NCBI GenBank assembly: GCA_028714915.1
Contig: JAQTLL010000001.1
Span: 372,001-436,000 of the forward strand
Direction of reading: 5' to 3'
Length of the DNA: 64,000 nucleotides
From: Sulfuricurvum sp.
GTDB lineage: Bacteria; Campylobacterota; Campylobacteria; Campylobacterales; Sulfurimonadaceae
Position numbers and translations under genes: made by a program
Notes under the pieces: generated by a model
Database searches by the model: none
What the model was told of the DNA's origin: nothing
What the model saw: the letters and a program-made list of their open reading frames with translations, nothing else
Shown: positions 8,864-17,023 of the stretch, in pieces
Layout of the letters: each line of letters begins with the position of its first letter
How positions within the stretch are numbered: the stretch's first letter is position 1

Positions 8864-10249
8864 TTGATGATAGTAACACGTTTCGCTCCAAGCCCTACGG
8901 GATATTTGCATATTGGCGGTTTGCGTACTGCTTTATTGAGCTACCTTTGGGCACGTCGAAATGGCGGAAAGTTTTTGCTTCGTATTGAAGATACCGATTT
9001 TAGCCGTAACGATGAAGCTGCCGCACTCGCAATTGTCGAAGCATTTAAGTGGGTGGGATTAGAGCATGATGGTGTTATCGAATATCAATCGAGCCGTTTA
9101 GAGATCTATCAACAACATGTCCAAAAACTGCTGGATTCAGGGAAAGCGTATAAGTGTTATATGTCCAAAGAAGAGCTTGACGCATTACGCGAAGAGCAAA
9201 CTGCCCGCAAAGAACGCCCTCGATACGATAATCGTTACCGCGATTTTACCGGCACTCCACCTGAGGGGTGTGAAGCCGTTATCCGGATTAAAGCACCGCT
9301 GGAGGGGACAATTGTTGTTCACGATGGGGTCAAAGGGGATGTGGTTTTTAACGTCAGTGATATTCTCGATGATTTTATCATTGCACGTTCGGACGGAACT
9401 CCTACGTACAATTTCGTCGTAGCGGTCGATGATGCACTTATGGGGGTGACTGACGTTATCCGAGGAGATGACCATCTCAGCAATACCCCTAAGCAAATCG
9501 TAGTCTATCGAGCACTTGGATTTGAGCTTCCCCGCTTTTTTCACGTCCCGATGATTCACAATCATGACGGTAAAAAACTCTCCAAACGTGATGGCGCAAC
9601 TGATGTTATGATGTACAAAACGATGGGCTATACCCCTGAAGCATTACTTAACTTTTTGGTACGTTTGGGATGGAGTCATGGGGATCAGGAAATTTTTTCA
9701 ATGGAAGAGATGTTGGAATTGTTTGATCCAAGCGACATTAACCGCTCTGCTTCTGTTTATAATACCGAAAAGCTTGATTGGCTCAACAGTCATTATCTCA
9801 AAAATATGTCCAATGAGAAACTGTGTGAACTCCTTGAATTTCACGGAGTGATGCTCGTGAGTCACGATAAAAAAGAGATTCTTTTGGATGCGGTCAAAGA
9901 ACGTGCGAAAACATTGGTAGAGATGGCGACGCTCATTAATGAGGTTTTGGTTCGTCCATTGGACTTTGATGAAGCAGCACTGAAAAAAGGGTATAAAGAA
10001 GAGAGTAAGGGGATTTTGGAAGCGTTTGCAACGGCGTTAAAAAACAGCTCCGAACTTCATTTGCCCAGTGATTATCACCATGTAATGGAAACTGTCGTAG
10101 CGCAGCTTGAAATCGGCTTCGGTAAAATCGGTCAGCCATTGCGCGTTGCGTTGCTAGGCAAGCTCTCAGGTCCTGGACTAGACAGCGTTATGGCGATTAT
10201 CGGAGTTGAGGAGACATTGGCTCGAATTAACGCACTTTTAAAGCACTAA
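8864..10249 (+). CDS. gltX: glutamyl-tRNA synthetase
   Basis: Charges tRNA-Glu. The class I signatures are clear: SPTGYLHIGGLRTAL holds the HIGH-type motif at the N-terminus and KKLSKRDGATDVM the KMSKS-type motif. The sequence follows the GluRS1 type of Helicobacter, including MSKEELDALREEQTARKE and RYDNRYRDFTGTPPEG. Campylobacterota normally carry a second paralogue that charges tRNA-Gln for the amidotransferase route; none is in this window. Two ATG codons in a row begin the gene (8864 and 8867), with AAAAGGA upstream serving either. 461 residues, normal length. Confidence 0.95.
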   Translation: MMIVTRFAPSPTGYLHIGGLRTALLSYLWARRNGGKFLLRIEDTDFSRNDEAAALAIVEAFKWVGLEHDGVIEYQSSRLEIYQQHVQKLLDSGKAYKCYMSKEELDALREEQTARKERPRYDNRYRDFTGTPPEGCEAVIRIKAPLEGTIVVHDGVKGDVVFNVSDILDDFIIARSDGTPTYNFVVAVDDALMGVTDVIRGDDHLSNTPKQIVVYRALGFELPRFFHVPMIHNHDGKKLSKRDGATDVMMYKTMGYTPEALLNFLVRLGWSHGDQEIFSMEEMLELFDPSDINRSASVYNTEKLDWLNSHYLKNMSNEKLCELLEFHGVMLVSHDKKEILLDAVKERAKTLVEMATLINEVLVRPLDFDEAALKKGYKEESKGILEAFATALKNSSELHLPSDYHHVMETVVAQLEIGFGKIGQPLRVALLGKLSGPGLDSVMAIIGVEETLARINALLKH

Positions 10250-10258
10250 GCTTTTTTT
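10240..10258 (+). terminator. possible intrinsic terminator of gltX
   Basis: AAAGC at 10240-10244 pairs with GCTTT at 10250-10254 across the loop ACTAA, and the second arm runs into a T-tract ending at 10258. The stem overlaps the gltX stop codon and is short (5 bp), so efficiency would be modest. Confidence 0.4.
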
Positions 10259-10289
10259 GGTTAAAGACACCTTTTGATACTTTTTTTGC

Positions 10290-10295
10290 TACAAT
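10290..10295 (+). promoter_or_regulatory. -10 box for the KAS III-like gene
   Basis: TACAAT preceded by a T-run and TTGC matches the extended -10 style of this phylum and lies 52 bases before the ATG of the next gene. A small inverted repeat, CACAC at 10303-10307 and GTGTG at 10314-10318, follows at the expected transcription start and could act as an operator or a 5' hairpin. Confidence 0.45.
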
Positions 10296-10346
10296 CCCTT
10301 GGCACACAAAATAGTGTGTATTATATGAATTTATGTAGGAGAAAAT

Positions 10347-11405
10347 ATGAAAAAAGATGTTTTTATTGTCGGAGTGAAGACAGTATTTCCAAGACTTTAT
10401 AGCTCGGCTGATATTATTGGTAAATTATACAGCGAAAAATTATCTTCAGTAAGAATTAATAAATTTGCCAAAAGACTTGGCTCAAATACACAGATTAAGA
10501 ATCGTGCTATCAGCATTGATCTTGAACAATTCCCACACAAAATTGTCTCTGAAGAAAACTCTCCGGTTATGTGGGCAAAAAGCGTTATCCAAAACTTTTC
10601 AAATAAACTGCAAAATGATCAAATTGAATTTGTCTCTATTTCATATAATGCAAGTTCTCATAAAATTTCTATCCCAAATCTTTCCTGCCAAATTGCACAT
10701 GAATGCAAATTAAATCTACGGTTTCCGCCTCAAGAAATAGCTAATTATGGCTGTGCTTCCGGTATTTTTTCAATCCGATCGGCAGTTGATTTTTGCCAAA
10801 AGAGTGATTGTTTGGCAACAGTTTTTGCATTTGAACAACCGTCTTATACATTTAAGCCCATATATGATGACAATGATATTAATTTTAAAGCATCACTTAG
10901 AACAAATGCTATTTTTGGGGACGGCGGTGCTGGATTATTAATCGCAAGTGGTGAAAAAGCTGAAAAATTCGATAAAAAACTTAAAATAATTGACATACAT
11001 CTAGATTATCAGTTTGGAGATGTCATTAAGATGGAAGAAGGTGCTTTTTATACTCGTGAAGGGGTAAAAGAGGTGATGCCTGAGCTGGTAAGTACCAATA
11101 TCATAAAACCGCTATTGAAAAGAAATAATATAAAGATAGAAGATGTATTTGAATGGTCAATTCATCAAGGAGGTCTTCCTATTTTGGAAAGTTTTATGAA
11201 AGAAGATACTTTAGGGTTAAGTGAATCTCAAATTGAAATGTCAAAAAAGATGTTTATGGAATATGGAAATGTAAGCACTCCAAGTAATTTTATTGTTTTT
11301 GAACAACATTTTAATAATAAAGATGCACAAATCGGAGATTATGGAATGATAGTAGGTTTTGGTGCAGGCTATTATTTTGGAGCAGTGCTGTATCAACATT
11401 GCTGA
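10347..11405 (+). CDS. 3-oxoacyl-ACP synthase III-like (thiolase-fold) protein
   Basis: A 352-residue thiolase-fold condensing enzyme. The Cys-His-Asn triad typical of KAS III/chalcone-synthase-like enzymes is visible: C136 in NYGCASGIFS, H273 in WSIHQGG and N308 in YGNVSTPSN, with IFGDGGAGLLI as the glycine-rich core and GFGAGYYFGAVL at the C-terminus. KAS III enzymes condense acyl-CoA with malonyl-ACP, but the divergence from true FabH means the substrate is unknown; it may serve a secondary lipid or polyketide. It has its own promoter and RBS (TAGGAG), no neighbouring fatty acid gene, and clearly more AT-rich sequence than flanking genes, which suggests acquisition by transfer. Its end overlaps the convergent mqnA gene by 13 bases. 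Confidence 0.8.
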   Translation: MKKDVFIVGVKTVFPRLYSSADIIGKLYSEKLSSVRINKFAKRLGSNTQIKNRAISIDLEQFPHKIVSEENSPVMWAKSVIQNFSNKLQNDQIEFVSISYNASSHKISIPNLSCQIAHECKLNLRFPPQEIANYGCASGIFSIRSAVDFCQKSDCLATVFAFEQPSYTFKPIYDDNDINFKASLRTNAIFGDGGAGLLIASGEKAEKFDKKLKIIDIHLDYQFGDVIKMEEGAFYTREGVKEVMPELVSTNIIKPLLKRNNIKIEDVFEWSIHQGGLPILESFMKEDTLGLSESQIEMSKKMFMEYGNVSTPSNFIVFEQHFNNKDAQIGDYGMIVGFGAGYYFGAVLYQHC

Positions 11406-12088
11406 TACCGTATCTCTCTCATCGAGGGGGACAATCCCCTCTCTTTTGCCTCTTTTAAAAACTTTTTATATCCTCGTTTTTCTTTTTCACCAATTTTATA
11501 ACTTATGTACTGTAAATAATGGGTGATTTGTTTAGCGGTCAAATTGGATTTTTTGGCATTTTCCATCAGAATATAGTGGGGAATTTTGATAGGATTTTTA
11601 ATAAACGCATAACTTAGTTTTTTAAACTCATGGGTGTGATTGTGAGAGCATAGAAGAGCAAAAACAAAAGGAAGTCCCGTCTGCTCATTCCACACTTTTC
11701 CCAAATCAGTATATTCTCCGCCGCTGTTGTAATAATAACGCAATGCTTTATCGCCGATCAAAACCTCACCTTTTACCATTAATAGTTGAGCAAGGAGGTT
11801 TGAAGTTGCGGAATCAGCATCTTTTTTGTTTTTGTCACACGGGAGGGATAAGACACTCAAGACCTCACGTTTAGCAACTATTCCGACATTAAAACTTACG
11901 CAGTTCTTAGCGGTAATACTGGAGATAAAGGCAGCATCAATACGACGTGCAGCAAAGGAACGGTTGAGGATAGAGGGAACACCTTTATGATAATTGAGGC
12001 TTTGATGGGTACGAAGGGTGCGTGCATACCGTTTCATAAAAACATGAAACGGCAAGAGGTTTAAAAAATCTATTTTTCCAAAAATCAC
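11393..12088 (-). CDS. mqnA: chorismate dehydratase of the futalosine menaquinone pathway
   Basis: MqnA removes water from chorismate to give 3-[(1-carboxyvinyl)oxy]benzoate, the first committed step of futalosine-route menaquinone synthesis, the normal route in Campylobacterota. The match rests on GKIDFLNLLPFHVF at the N-terminus, GEVLIGDKALRYY and DLGKVWNEQTGLPFVFAL in the middle. I place the start at GTG 12088 because AAAAGG lies eight bases upstream and the protein then begins at the conserved GKIDFLN block; an upstream ATG at 12109 would add seven residues without a ribosome site. The fold is that of periplasmic binding proteins, but the enzyme is cytoplasmic. Tail-to-tail overlap with the KAS III-like gene. 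Confidence 0.88.
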   Translation of the reverse strand: MIFGKIDFLNLLPFHVFMKRYARTLRTHQSLNYHKGVPSILNRSFAARRIDAAFISSITAKNCVSFNVGIVAKREVLSVLSLPCDKNKKDADSATSNLLAQLLMVKGEVLIGDKALRYYYNSGGEYTDLGKVWNEQTGLPFVFALLCSHNHTHEFKKLSYAFIKNPIKIPHYILMENAKKSNLTAKQITHYLQYISYKIGEKEKRGYKKFLKEAKERGLSPSMREIRYQQC

Positions 12089-12155
12089 AATCAAGACCTT
12101 TTCATACAAGAGGTGCTATTATACTAAAATAATAAGTGGATTTAGAGGTATTTTT

Positions 12156-12377
12156 ATGATAAGCGTAGAGTTTTTAGGGCCGATTCAAAAGCCTGTTTTG
12201 AAAATGGAAGCTTCAAGTTTGCAAGATGTGGCCGATGTCTTGAGACAAGATGATGAGATGGCACAATGGATTGACAGTTGTGCGGTGGCGGTGAATGATA
12301 CCCTTGTGGCATCGTTGAATACCGTGCTCAAAGATGGAGACAAAGTATCACTTCTTCCCCCTGTGTGCGGAGGCTAA
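12156..12377 (+). CDS. moaD: molybdopterin synthase small subunit
   Basis: A 73-residue ubiquitin-fold sulfur carrier. The C-terminus ends in PPVCGG; the terminal Gly-Gly is adenylated and thiocarboxylated and delivers sulfur to make molybdopterin together with MoaE. DGDKVSLLPPV is the usual MoaD/ThiS tail motif. It begins a tight moaD-moaE-moeA operon; the GGAGG inside its last codons serves as the ribosome site of moaE. An AT-rich TATTATAC stretch about 45 bases upstream is a likely promoter. Confidence 0.92.
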   Translation: MISVEFLGPIQKPVLKMEASSLQDVADVLRQDDEMAQWIDSCAVAVNDTLVASLNTVLKDGDKVSLLPPVCGG

Positions 12378-12379
12378 AG

Positions 12380-12826
12380 ATGCTGGAGCTACATGATGGG
12401 GCATTGAATGTTCCTGAGATCTTGACCCGTTGGTATACCTGCGAAAGTACTAGTAATTATGGAGCATACATCCCCTTTGTAGGGACGGTACGTGATGAAG
12501 ATGGGATTGAGGGGCTGAGTTTCGATGTCTATGAACCGATTCTAAATTCGTGGTTTGATGCGTGGGTAGCCAAAGCTGAACCTTTGGGGGCGATTCTTAA
12601 GATGGCACACTCTCGCGGAGATGTACTGGTACATGAATCCTCCTACATTGCGGCAGTATTTTCTCCGAAACGCCGTGTAGCATTAGAGACGATTGAGCAG
12701 TTTGTCGAAGATTTTAAAGCCTCGGCACCCATTTGGAAATATGATCTTCGAGACGGTGAACGACTTTACGCACGGGAGCGTTCAACCGCTATTGAAGGTG
12801 CCGGATTATTAGGGAGAGCCCAATGA
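12380..12826 (+). CDS. moaE: molybdopterin synthase catalytic subunit
   Basis: MoaE uses the MoaD thiocarboxylate to insert two sulfurs into precursor Z (cPMP). The family block RRVALETIEQFVEDFKASAPIWKYD holds the catalytic lysines in K-ASAPIWK, and GAYIPFVGTVRDEDG and MAHSRGDV are the other conserved parts. The ATG at 12380 is preferred because GGAGG at 12369-12373 sits six bases upstream; a GTG at 12365 inside moaD would add five residues. The stop overlaps moeA by four bases (ATGA), indicating translational coupling. Confidence 0.93.
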   Translation: MLELHDGALNVPEILTRWYTCESTSNYGAYIPFVGTVRDEDGIEGLSFDVYEPILNSWFDAWVAKAEPLGAILKMAHSRGDVLVHESSYIAAVFSPKRRVALETIEQFVEDFKASAPIWKYDLRDGERLYARERSTAIEGAGLLGRAQ

Positions 12827-14022
12827 TTTCGTATGAGACCTCTCAAAATATGATTAGTTTATTGCCTATGGGAAGCGTTCGGAGTGAGCGACTTTTTATT
12901 GGTAACACATTAGGACGTATTTTAGCCGAAGATATTGTGGCACTCGAAGATTATCCCGCTCACCCCACGTCAGCCATGGATGGATATGCAGTAATTCATT
13001 CTGATTTTATGAAACATAAAGCATTGTCCATTTTGGGAGACAATCCTGCGGGTGCGGATGAAATCGGTACGGTAAAGAATGGAATTTGCATTAAAACCTT
13101 TACGGGATCGCTGATGCCAAAAGGCTCAGACACTCTTATTCCGATTGAAAACGTATCGGTTAAAGAAGGTCAGATTCTCATTGAAAAAACTGTTCCTCTT
13201 GGTTTTGCTGTTCGTCCTGTAGGGGAGAGTTACCGGCAGGGTGAAGTTTTAATTTCGCGTGGAACAGCTATCGGCTTTGCCGAGATTGGAGTCTTGGCTG
13301 GGATTAATCGGGTGATGATTTGGGTGGCGCAACGTCCTCGTGTGAGTATTATAGCAACGGGAAGCGAGATTTTGGATATTGGCGAAACACAACGCCATGC
13401 AGGGCAGATTCGCAGTTCCAACAGCTATACTCTCGAAGCATTGGTAAATCAGCTCGGCGGAGAGTCAATAGGGATGGGAATCATCGGAGATGATAAGAAT
13501 GCCATTATGGAGCGGTTTGAGGAAGCCCTTCGCTCCAGTGATATTGTGGTAAGTACCGGTGGTGTGAGTGTCGGAGATTATGATTTTGTCAAACACATCG
13601 TCCCAAAACTTGGGGCTGAGGTGATTTTCAAAGGGGTAAATATCAAACCAGGACAGCACGTGATGGTGGCACAGCGAGGCTCAAAATTTATTGTTTCGTT
13701 ACCAGGGTTTGCATACTCTTCGACTGTGACATTTATCCTTTATGTTGCACCTCTTATTGCTCGGATGATAGGAAGCACCAATCCATACGAGCCGATTGAA
13801 GCAACACTCAAAGTACCGTTTGCCAAACGCTCCAATAAAAGTGAATTCACTGCATGTAATCTCTCTTTTGAAGATGGGCACTATTGGGTTGATTTTGAAG
13901 ATAAAAAGACGGGAAGCTCTGCTATTTTGACAAATTTACTTGGAAATGCCGCATTAATGATTTGTGGCGAAGATGACGGGGATTTGGATGCGGGGACATT
14001 GGTTAGAGTTATAAAGCTGTAG
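12823..14022 (+). CDS. moeA: molybdopterin molybdenumtransferase
   Basis: MoeA inserts molybdate into adenylylated molybdopterin. 399 residues, normal length. Motifs: HPTSAMDGYAV, FTGSLMPKGSDTLIPIEN, VRPVGESYRQGE, IIATGSEIL, IRSSNSYTLEAL and STGGVSVGDYDFVK, with the C-terminal PGQHVMVAQRG and PGFAYSS regions. It overlaps moaE by the ATGA tetranucleotide. Together the three genes provide sulfur insertion and metal insertion for molybdoenzymes, which in this group include nitrate and sulfur-compound oxidoreductases encoded elsewhere. Confidence 0.95.
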   Translation: MISYETSQNMISLLPMGSVRSERLFIGNTLGRILAEDIVALEDYPAHPTSAMDGYAVIHSDFMKHKALSILGDNPAGADEIGTVKNGICIKTFTGSLMPKGSDTLIPIENVSVKEGQILIEKTVPLGFAVRPVGESYRQGEVLISRGTAIGFAEIGVLAGINRVMIWVAQRPRVSIIATGSEILDIGETQRHAGQIRSSNSYTLEALVNQLGGESIGMGIIGDDKNAIMERFEEALRSSDIVVSTGGVSVGDYDFVKHIVPKLGAEVIFKGVNIKPGQHVMVAQRGSKFIVSLPGFAYSSTVTFILYVAPLIARMIGSTNPYEPIEATLKVPFAKRSNKSEFTACNLSFEDGHYWVDFEDKKTGSSAILTNLLGNAALMICGEDDGDLDAGTLVRVIKL

Positions 14023-14034
14023 CTTTTACTCGTC

Positions 14035-14094
14035 ATTCCGGGCTACTACACAGAATCTATAATGAACAAATGGATACCGTATCAAGTACGGTAT
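14035..14094. repeat. intergenic repeat with perfect inverted repeat
   Basis: Between the convergent moeA and MFS genes. ATTCCG at 14035-14040 and CAGAAT at 14051-14056 are separated by ten bases; the same ATTCCG-N10-CAGAAT frame recurs at 48759-48780. Next, ATACCGTA at 14074-14081 pairs perfectly with TACGGTAT at 14087-14094 across TCAAG. The stem could act as a bidirectional terminator without a U-tract, but the resemblance to the other site suggests a dispersed intergenic repeat. Confidence 0.5.
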
Positions 14095-14101
14095 GACATA
14101 A

Positions 14102-15430
14102 TTATTTCACTATCTTCGCTCTAATAGCCTCTTCTTCAATCATATCTTTACGGTATTTAACTACGACCAAATTTTCGGTCTCATTGATAAACCACTCCGC
14201 AATATGCTCATGCTCCAGGCTGTTTAGTTTTTCCATATCCACATGATCCATAGGGATATAAAGATGTGAAAAACGCAGTGGATTAGTAAGTTTCATTGTC
14301 CATAAAAGCCACACCGTCGAAACGACAACCAAGGAAATAGCCAATGTCTCTTTGTTGGAATACTGCAACGCAAGACCTGCCACAATCCCGCCAATAAACG
14401 TCATGAAATACGCAAAGCCATTAGCGATACCCAGCGCAGCCCCTTTTTGGTGGACTTTAGCAAATTTGCTAGTCATCGATTGTACCAAAGGTTCCATCAT
14501 GTTAAATGCGATAAAGAAGCTGATAACGCCCAAAACAAATTCCCATGATTGATGTGCAAAGCCCATTAATGTAAAGGCTACAATAAAGAGAACGATAGAG
14601 AGTAGAAATATTTGTTTTGGTTTGTTGTATTTTTCACCAAATACGGCAGCAGGTCCCATGGCTACAAGTCCTGCCAATAATGCCGGGACGTACACTTTCC
14701 ACAAATCAGCGGCTACCCAATCAAATCCTTGTATTTTGTCCGTACCGATTAGCAATACAGGAATGAGGACGAACGCGACCGTCATAAGTCCCTTTTGCAT
14801 CCCATTGATGATAACCATATTGAGTAGATTTGAGTCTTTGAGAATATCACGAGTGTTGGTAGAAGAGTGATAGATATGGCGAATACGTGGAGGCGTTGGA
14901 ACTTTTGTAAAGAGAACAATCATTGAGAGAATCGACAAAACAGCTGTTATCCAAAAGAGAGAAGAGAGTCCGTAGTGTGCGGCAATTACAGGTCCAAGAC
15001 CCATTGCAGCTGCGAAACTAATTGCAATTGTTCCTCCCATGAGAGCCATTGCATGCCCACGTTTTTCTTCGCTTACAAGGTCGCTAATCATGGCAGGGAT
15101 AACGGCACCAATGGCACCGGCCCCTTGTAAAAATCGTCCAAACATGAGGGTGTAAATATCAACACTGAGTGCACAAATGATAGACCCTACGAGAAAAATA
15201 ACCAGTCCAATAAGAAGTGTAGGTTTACGACCGATTTTATCGCTCATAATCCCAAAAGGGAGTTGAAAAATCGCTTGTGTGAGAGCATATCCGCCGACAG
15301 TAATCCCAATAAGAAGAGGTGTGGCTCCGGAAAGAGTGAGTCCATACACCGAAAGAACCGGCAAAACTAGAAAAAGACCGAAAAAACGAAGCGATAAAAT
15401 CGCAGAAAGAGGCATGACTGTTTTAAACAC
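14102..15430 (-). CDS. MFS transporter with C-terminal cytoplasmic tail
   Basis: A 442-residue inner-membrane protein with twelve hydrophobic segments and the major facilitator loop 2-3 motif in QLPFGIMSDKIGRKPTLLIG. Conserved GGYALTQAIFQ and GRFLQGAGAIGAVIPAMISD in the first half are typical of drug/proton antiporters (DHA1 class). Beyond the last membrane segment there is an approximately 50-residue soluble tail (DHVDMEKLNSLEHEHIAEWF) seen in a subset of these exporters. The substrate cannot be read from sequence. It is divergent from rdgB with about 100 bases between that include AT-rich promoter-like sequence. Confidence 0.85.
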   Translation of the reverse strand: MFKTVMPLSAILSLRFFGLFLVLPVLSVYGLTLSGATPLLIGITVGGYALTQAIFQLPFGIMSDKIGRKPTLLIGLVIFLVGSIICALSVDIYTLMFGRFLQGAGAIGAVIPAMISDLVSEEKRGHAMALMGGTIAISFAAAMGLGPVIAAHYGLSSLFWITAVLSILSMIVLFTKVPTPPRIRHIYHSSTNTRDILKDSNLLNMVIINGMQKGLMTVAFVLIPVLLIGTDKIQGFDWVAADLWKVYVPALLAGLVAMGPAAVFGEKYNKPKQIFLLSIVLFIVAFTLMGFAHQSWEFVLGVISFFIAFNMMEPLVQSMTSKFAKVHQKGAALGIANGFAYFMTFIGGIVAGLALQYSNKETLAISLVVVSTVWLLWTMKLTNPLRFSHLYIPMDHVDMEKLNSLEHEHIAEWFINETENLVVVKYRKDMIEEEAIRAKIVK

Positions 15431-15533
15431 GCTGTGACCTTAGATGAGATAAAATATTTGTCATTATAGTATATTCATATAACACGATTATTTGAAGGAA
15501 GAATTACTAAGTCTAGTCTAAGGATATGCATCA

Positions 15534-16136
15534 ATGAGAATTGTTTTAGCTACGTCAAACAAAGGAAAAGTGCACGAGATTATCGAGCTGCTTCATGAGC
15601 TTGAGGTGTACCCGTATACCGATTTGATGGAGGGATTTGAGATTATTGAAGACGGAGAGACATTCAAAGAAAATGCCCTCATAAAAGCCCGCGCGGTTTA
15701 TCATGCTCTGGGAGATATTGATGCCATTGTCATCGCCGATGACAGCGGCATCAGCGTGGATGCACTGGGTGGAGAACCCGGAATTTACAGTGCCCGTTAT
15801 GGTGGAGAGAATGCGACCGATAAAGAGAATATGAATAAACTAATCGATGCTTTAAAGCAACAAGGCTTGGACTCTTCAAAAGCACATTACACAGCTGCTA
15901 TCGCCATTGTAACGCATAAGGGAGAGAGTTGTGTTCATGGATGGATGCATGGGAATGTTTCAATTTCTCCAAGAGGGGAAAATGGATTTGGGTATGACCC
16001 GATTTTTGTCCCAAGCGGCTATGATAAAACATTAGGAGAGTTGGAAAGTGAGGTGAAAGTGGGACTTTCACACCGTTCTAAAGGACTAAATTTGGCGAAA
16101 ATTTTGATTGATCAGATAAAACTACAGCGCGTTTAA
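15534..16136 (+). CDS. rdgB: non-canonical purine NTP pyrophosphatase (RdgB/HAM1)
   Basis: Cleaves dITP, ITP and XTP to the monophosphates and so keeps deaminated purines out of nucleic acids. All family motifs are present: VLATSNKGKVHEI at the N-terminus, FKENALIKARAV, ADDSGISVDALGGEPGIYSA, GENGFGYDPIFVPSG and SHRSKGLNL. At 200 residues the length is normal. AAGG lies ten bases before the ATG. The 3' end overlaps the convergent uppP stop by four bases. Confidence 0.94.
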   Translation: MRIVLATSNKGKVHEIIELLHELEVYPYTDLMEGFEIIEDGETFKENALIKARAVYHALGDIDAIVIADDSGISVDALGGEPGIYSARYGGENATDKENMNKLIDALKQQGLDSSKAHYTAAIAIVTHKGESCVHGWMHGNVSISPRGENGFGYDPIFVPSGYDKTLGELESEVKVGLSHRSKGLNLAKILIDQIKLQRV

Positions 16137-16936
16137 ACGGGTAGTGTAGCCACAAAATAAAAGAAGATGATTCCCACAAGGATACGATAAATCGCAAACG
16201 GGGTAAAGGTATGACGGCTGACAAATCCTACGAATGCTTTAACCGTCGCAAAAGCAAAAATAAAGGCAGTCACAAAGGCAACGGCGAGCATCGAGTAATC
16301 ATCAACAACCATTTCGTTGCGGTGCTTGATGAGATCATACGCGGTGGCGATAATCATCGTCGGGATCGCGAGTAAAAATGAAAACTCAGCAGCACTTTTT
16401 CGATTGAGTCCCAAAAAGAGCCCACCGATAATGGTTGCACCCGATCGGCTTGTCCCAGGAACCATAGAGAGGCTTTGAAACAGACCGATAATGAGGGCTT
16501 CTTTATAGGTAAGAGAACTCAAATCTTTCCCCTCTTCGATGGGCTTATCTCGCCGTATGTACTCTACGATCAAGAATACGATTCCCCCAGCAATAAGCAT
16601 AATACTGACCGTTTCGACTCCAAAAAGGGCTTTGATGTGTTTGTAAAATAAAAATCCGAGTGCTCCGGCGGGTAAGAATGCAATGGCTATTTTCAGCCAC
16701 AGCGTCTTATCGGCAAGGAGTCGCTGTGCGTAGAGAAACAATACGGCGAGGATGCTACCCAGTTGAATAGAGACTTCAAACGCTTTGTGTGCTGCGGTTT
16801 GTTGCAGTCCCAGCAGTTGAGAAGCAAGAATAAGGTGTCCCGTGGAGGAGACGGGGAGAAATTCGGTTACCCCCTCAAGGGCACCTAAAACGAGGGCATC
16901 AAATAGTGTCACGTAAGCTCTTTTTTTAAGTGGCAT
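16133..16936 (-). CDS. uppP: undecaprenyl-diphosphatase
   Basis: Integral membrane enzyme that recycles undecaprenyl diphosphate to the monophosphate carrier for peptidoglycan and O-antigen synthesis; overexpression gives bacitracin resistance. The two active-site motifs are clear: LEGVTEFLPVSSTGHLI and VPGTSRSGATIIGG, embedded in about eight membrane segments. The frame opens at 16936, but a GTG at 16912 following AAAAAGAGC gives MTLFDALVLGALEG, closer to homologues, and may be the true start. It lies back to back with the aminotransferase gene and tail to tail with rdgB. Confidence 0.94.
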   Translation of the reverse strand: MPLKKRAYVTLFDALVLGALEGVTEFLPVSSTGHLILASQLLGLQQTAAHKAFEVSIQLGSILAVLFLYAQRLLADKTLWLKIAIAFLPAGALGFLFYKHIKALFGVETVSIMLIAGGIVFLIVEYIRRDKPIEEGKDLSSLTYKEALIIGLFQSLSMVPGTSRSGATIIGGLFLGLNRKSAAEFSFLLAIPTMIIATAYDLIKHRNEMVVDDYSMLAVAFVTAFIFAFATVKAFVGFVSRHTFTPFAIYRILVGIIFFYFVATLPV

Positions 16937-16969
16937 TATAGCTTAAAGCTTCCCTAACTTCCTCTTGGC

Positions 16970-16975
16970 TATAAT
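16970..16975 (+). promoter_or_regulatory. -10 box for the aminotransferase-hisZ-purA operon
   Basis: TATAAT in the context TTGGCTATAATTC, 49 bases before the ATG at 17024. It is the best -10 match in the gap and would drive the rightward run of closely spaced genes up to at least the flagellar pair. Confidence 0.55.
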
Positions 16976-17023
16976 TCGCACATTTGGTATTAATTATGTA
17001 CTTTATACAATACAAGGAAAATC

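Noticed and set aside
9185-9565. 126-residue leftward frame opposite gltX
   Set aside because: Antisense to conserved gltX coding sequence, no start signal.
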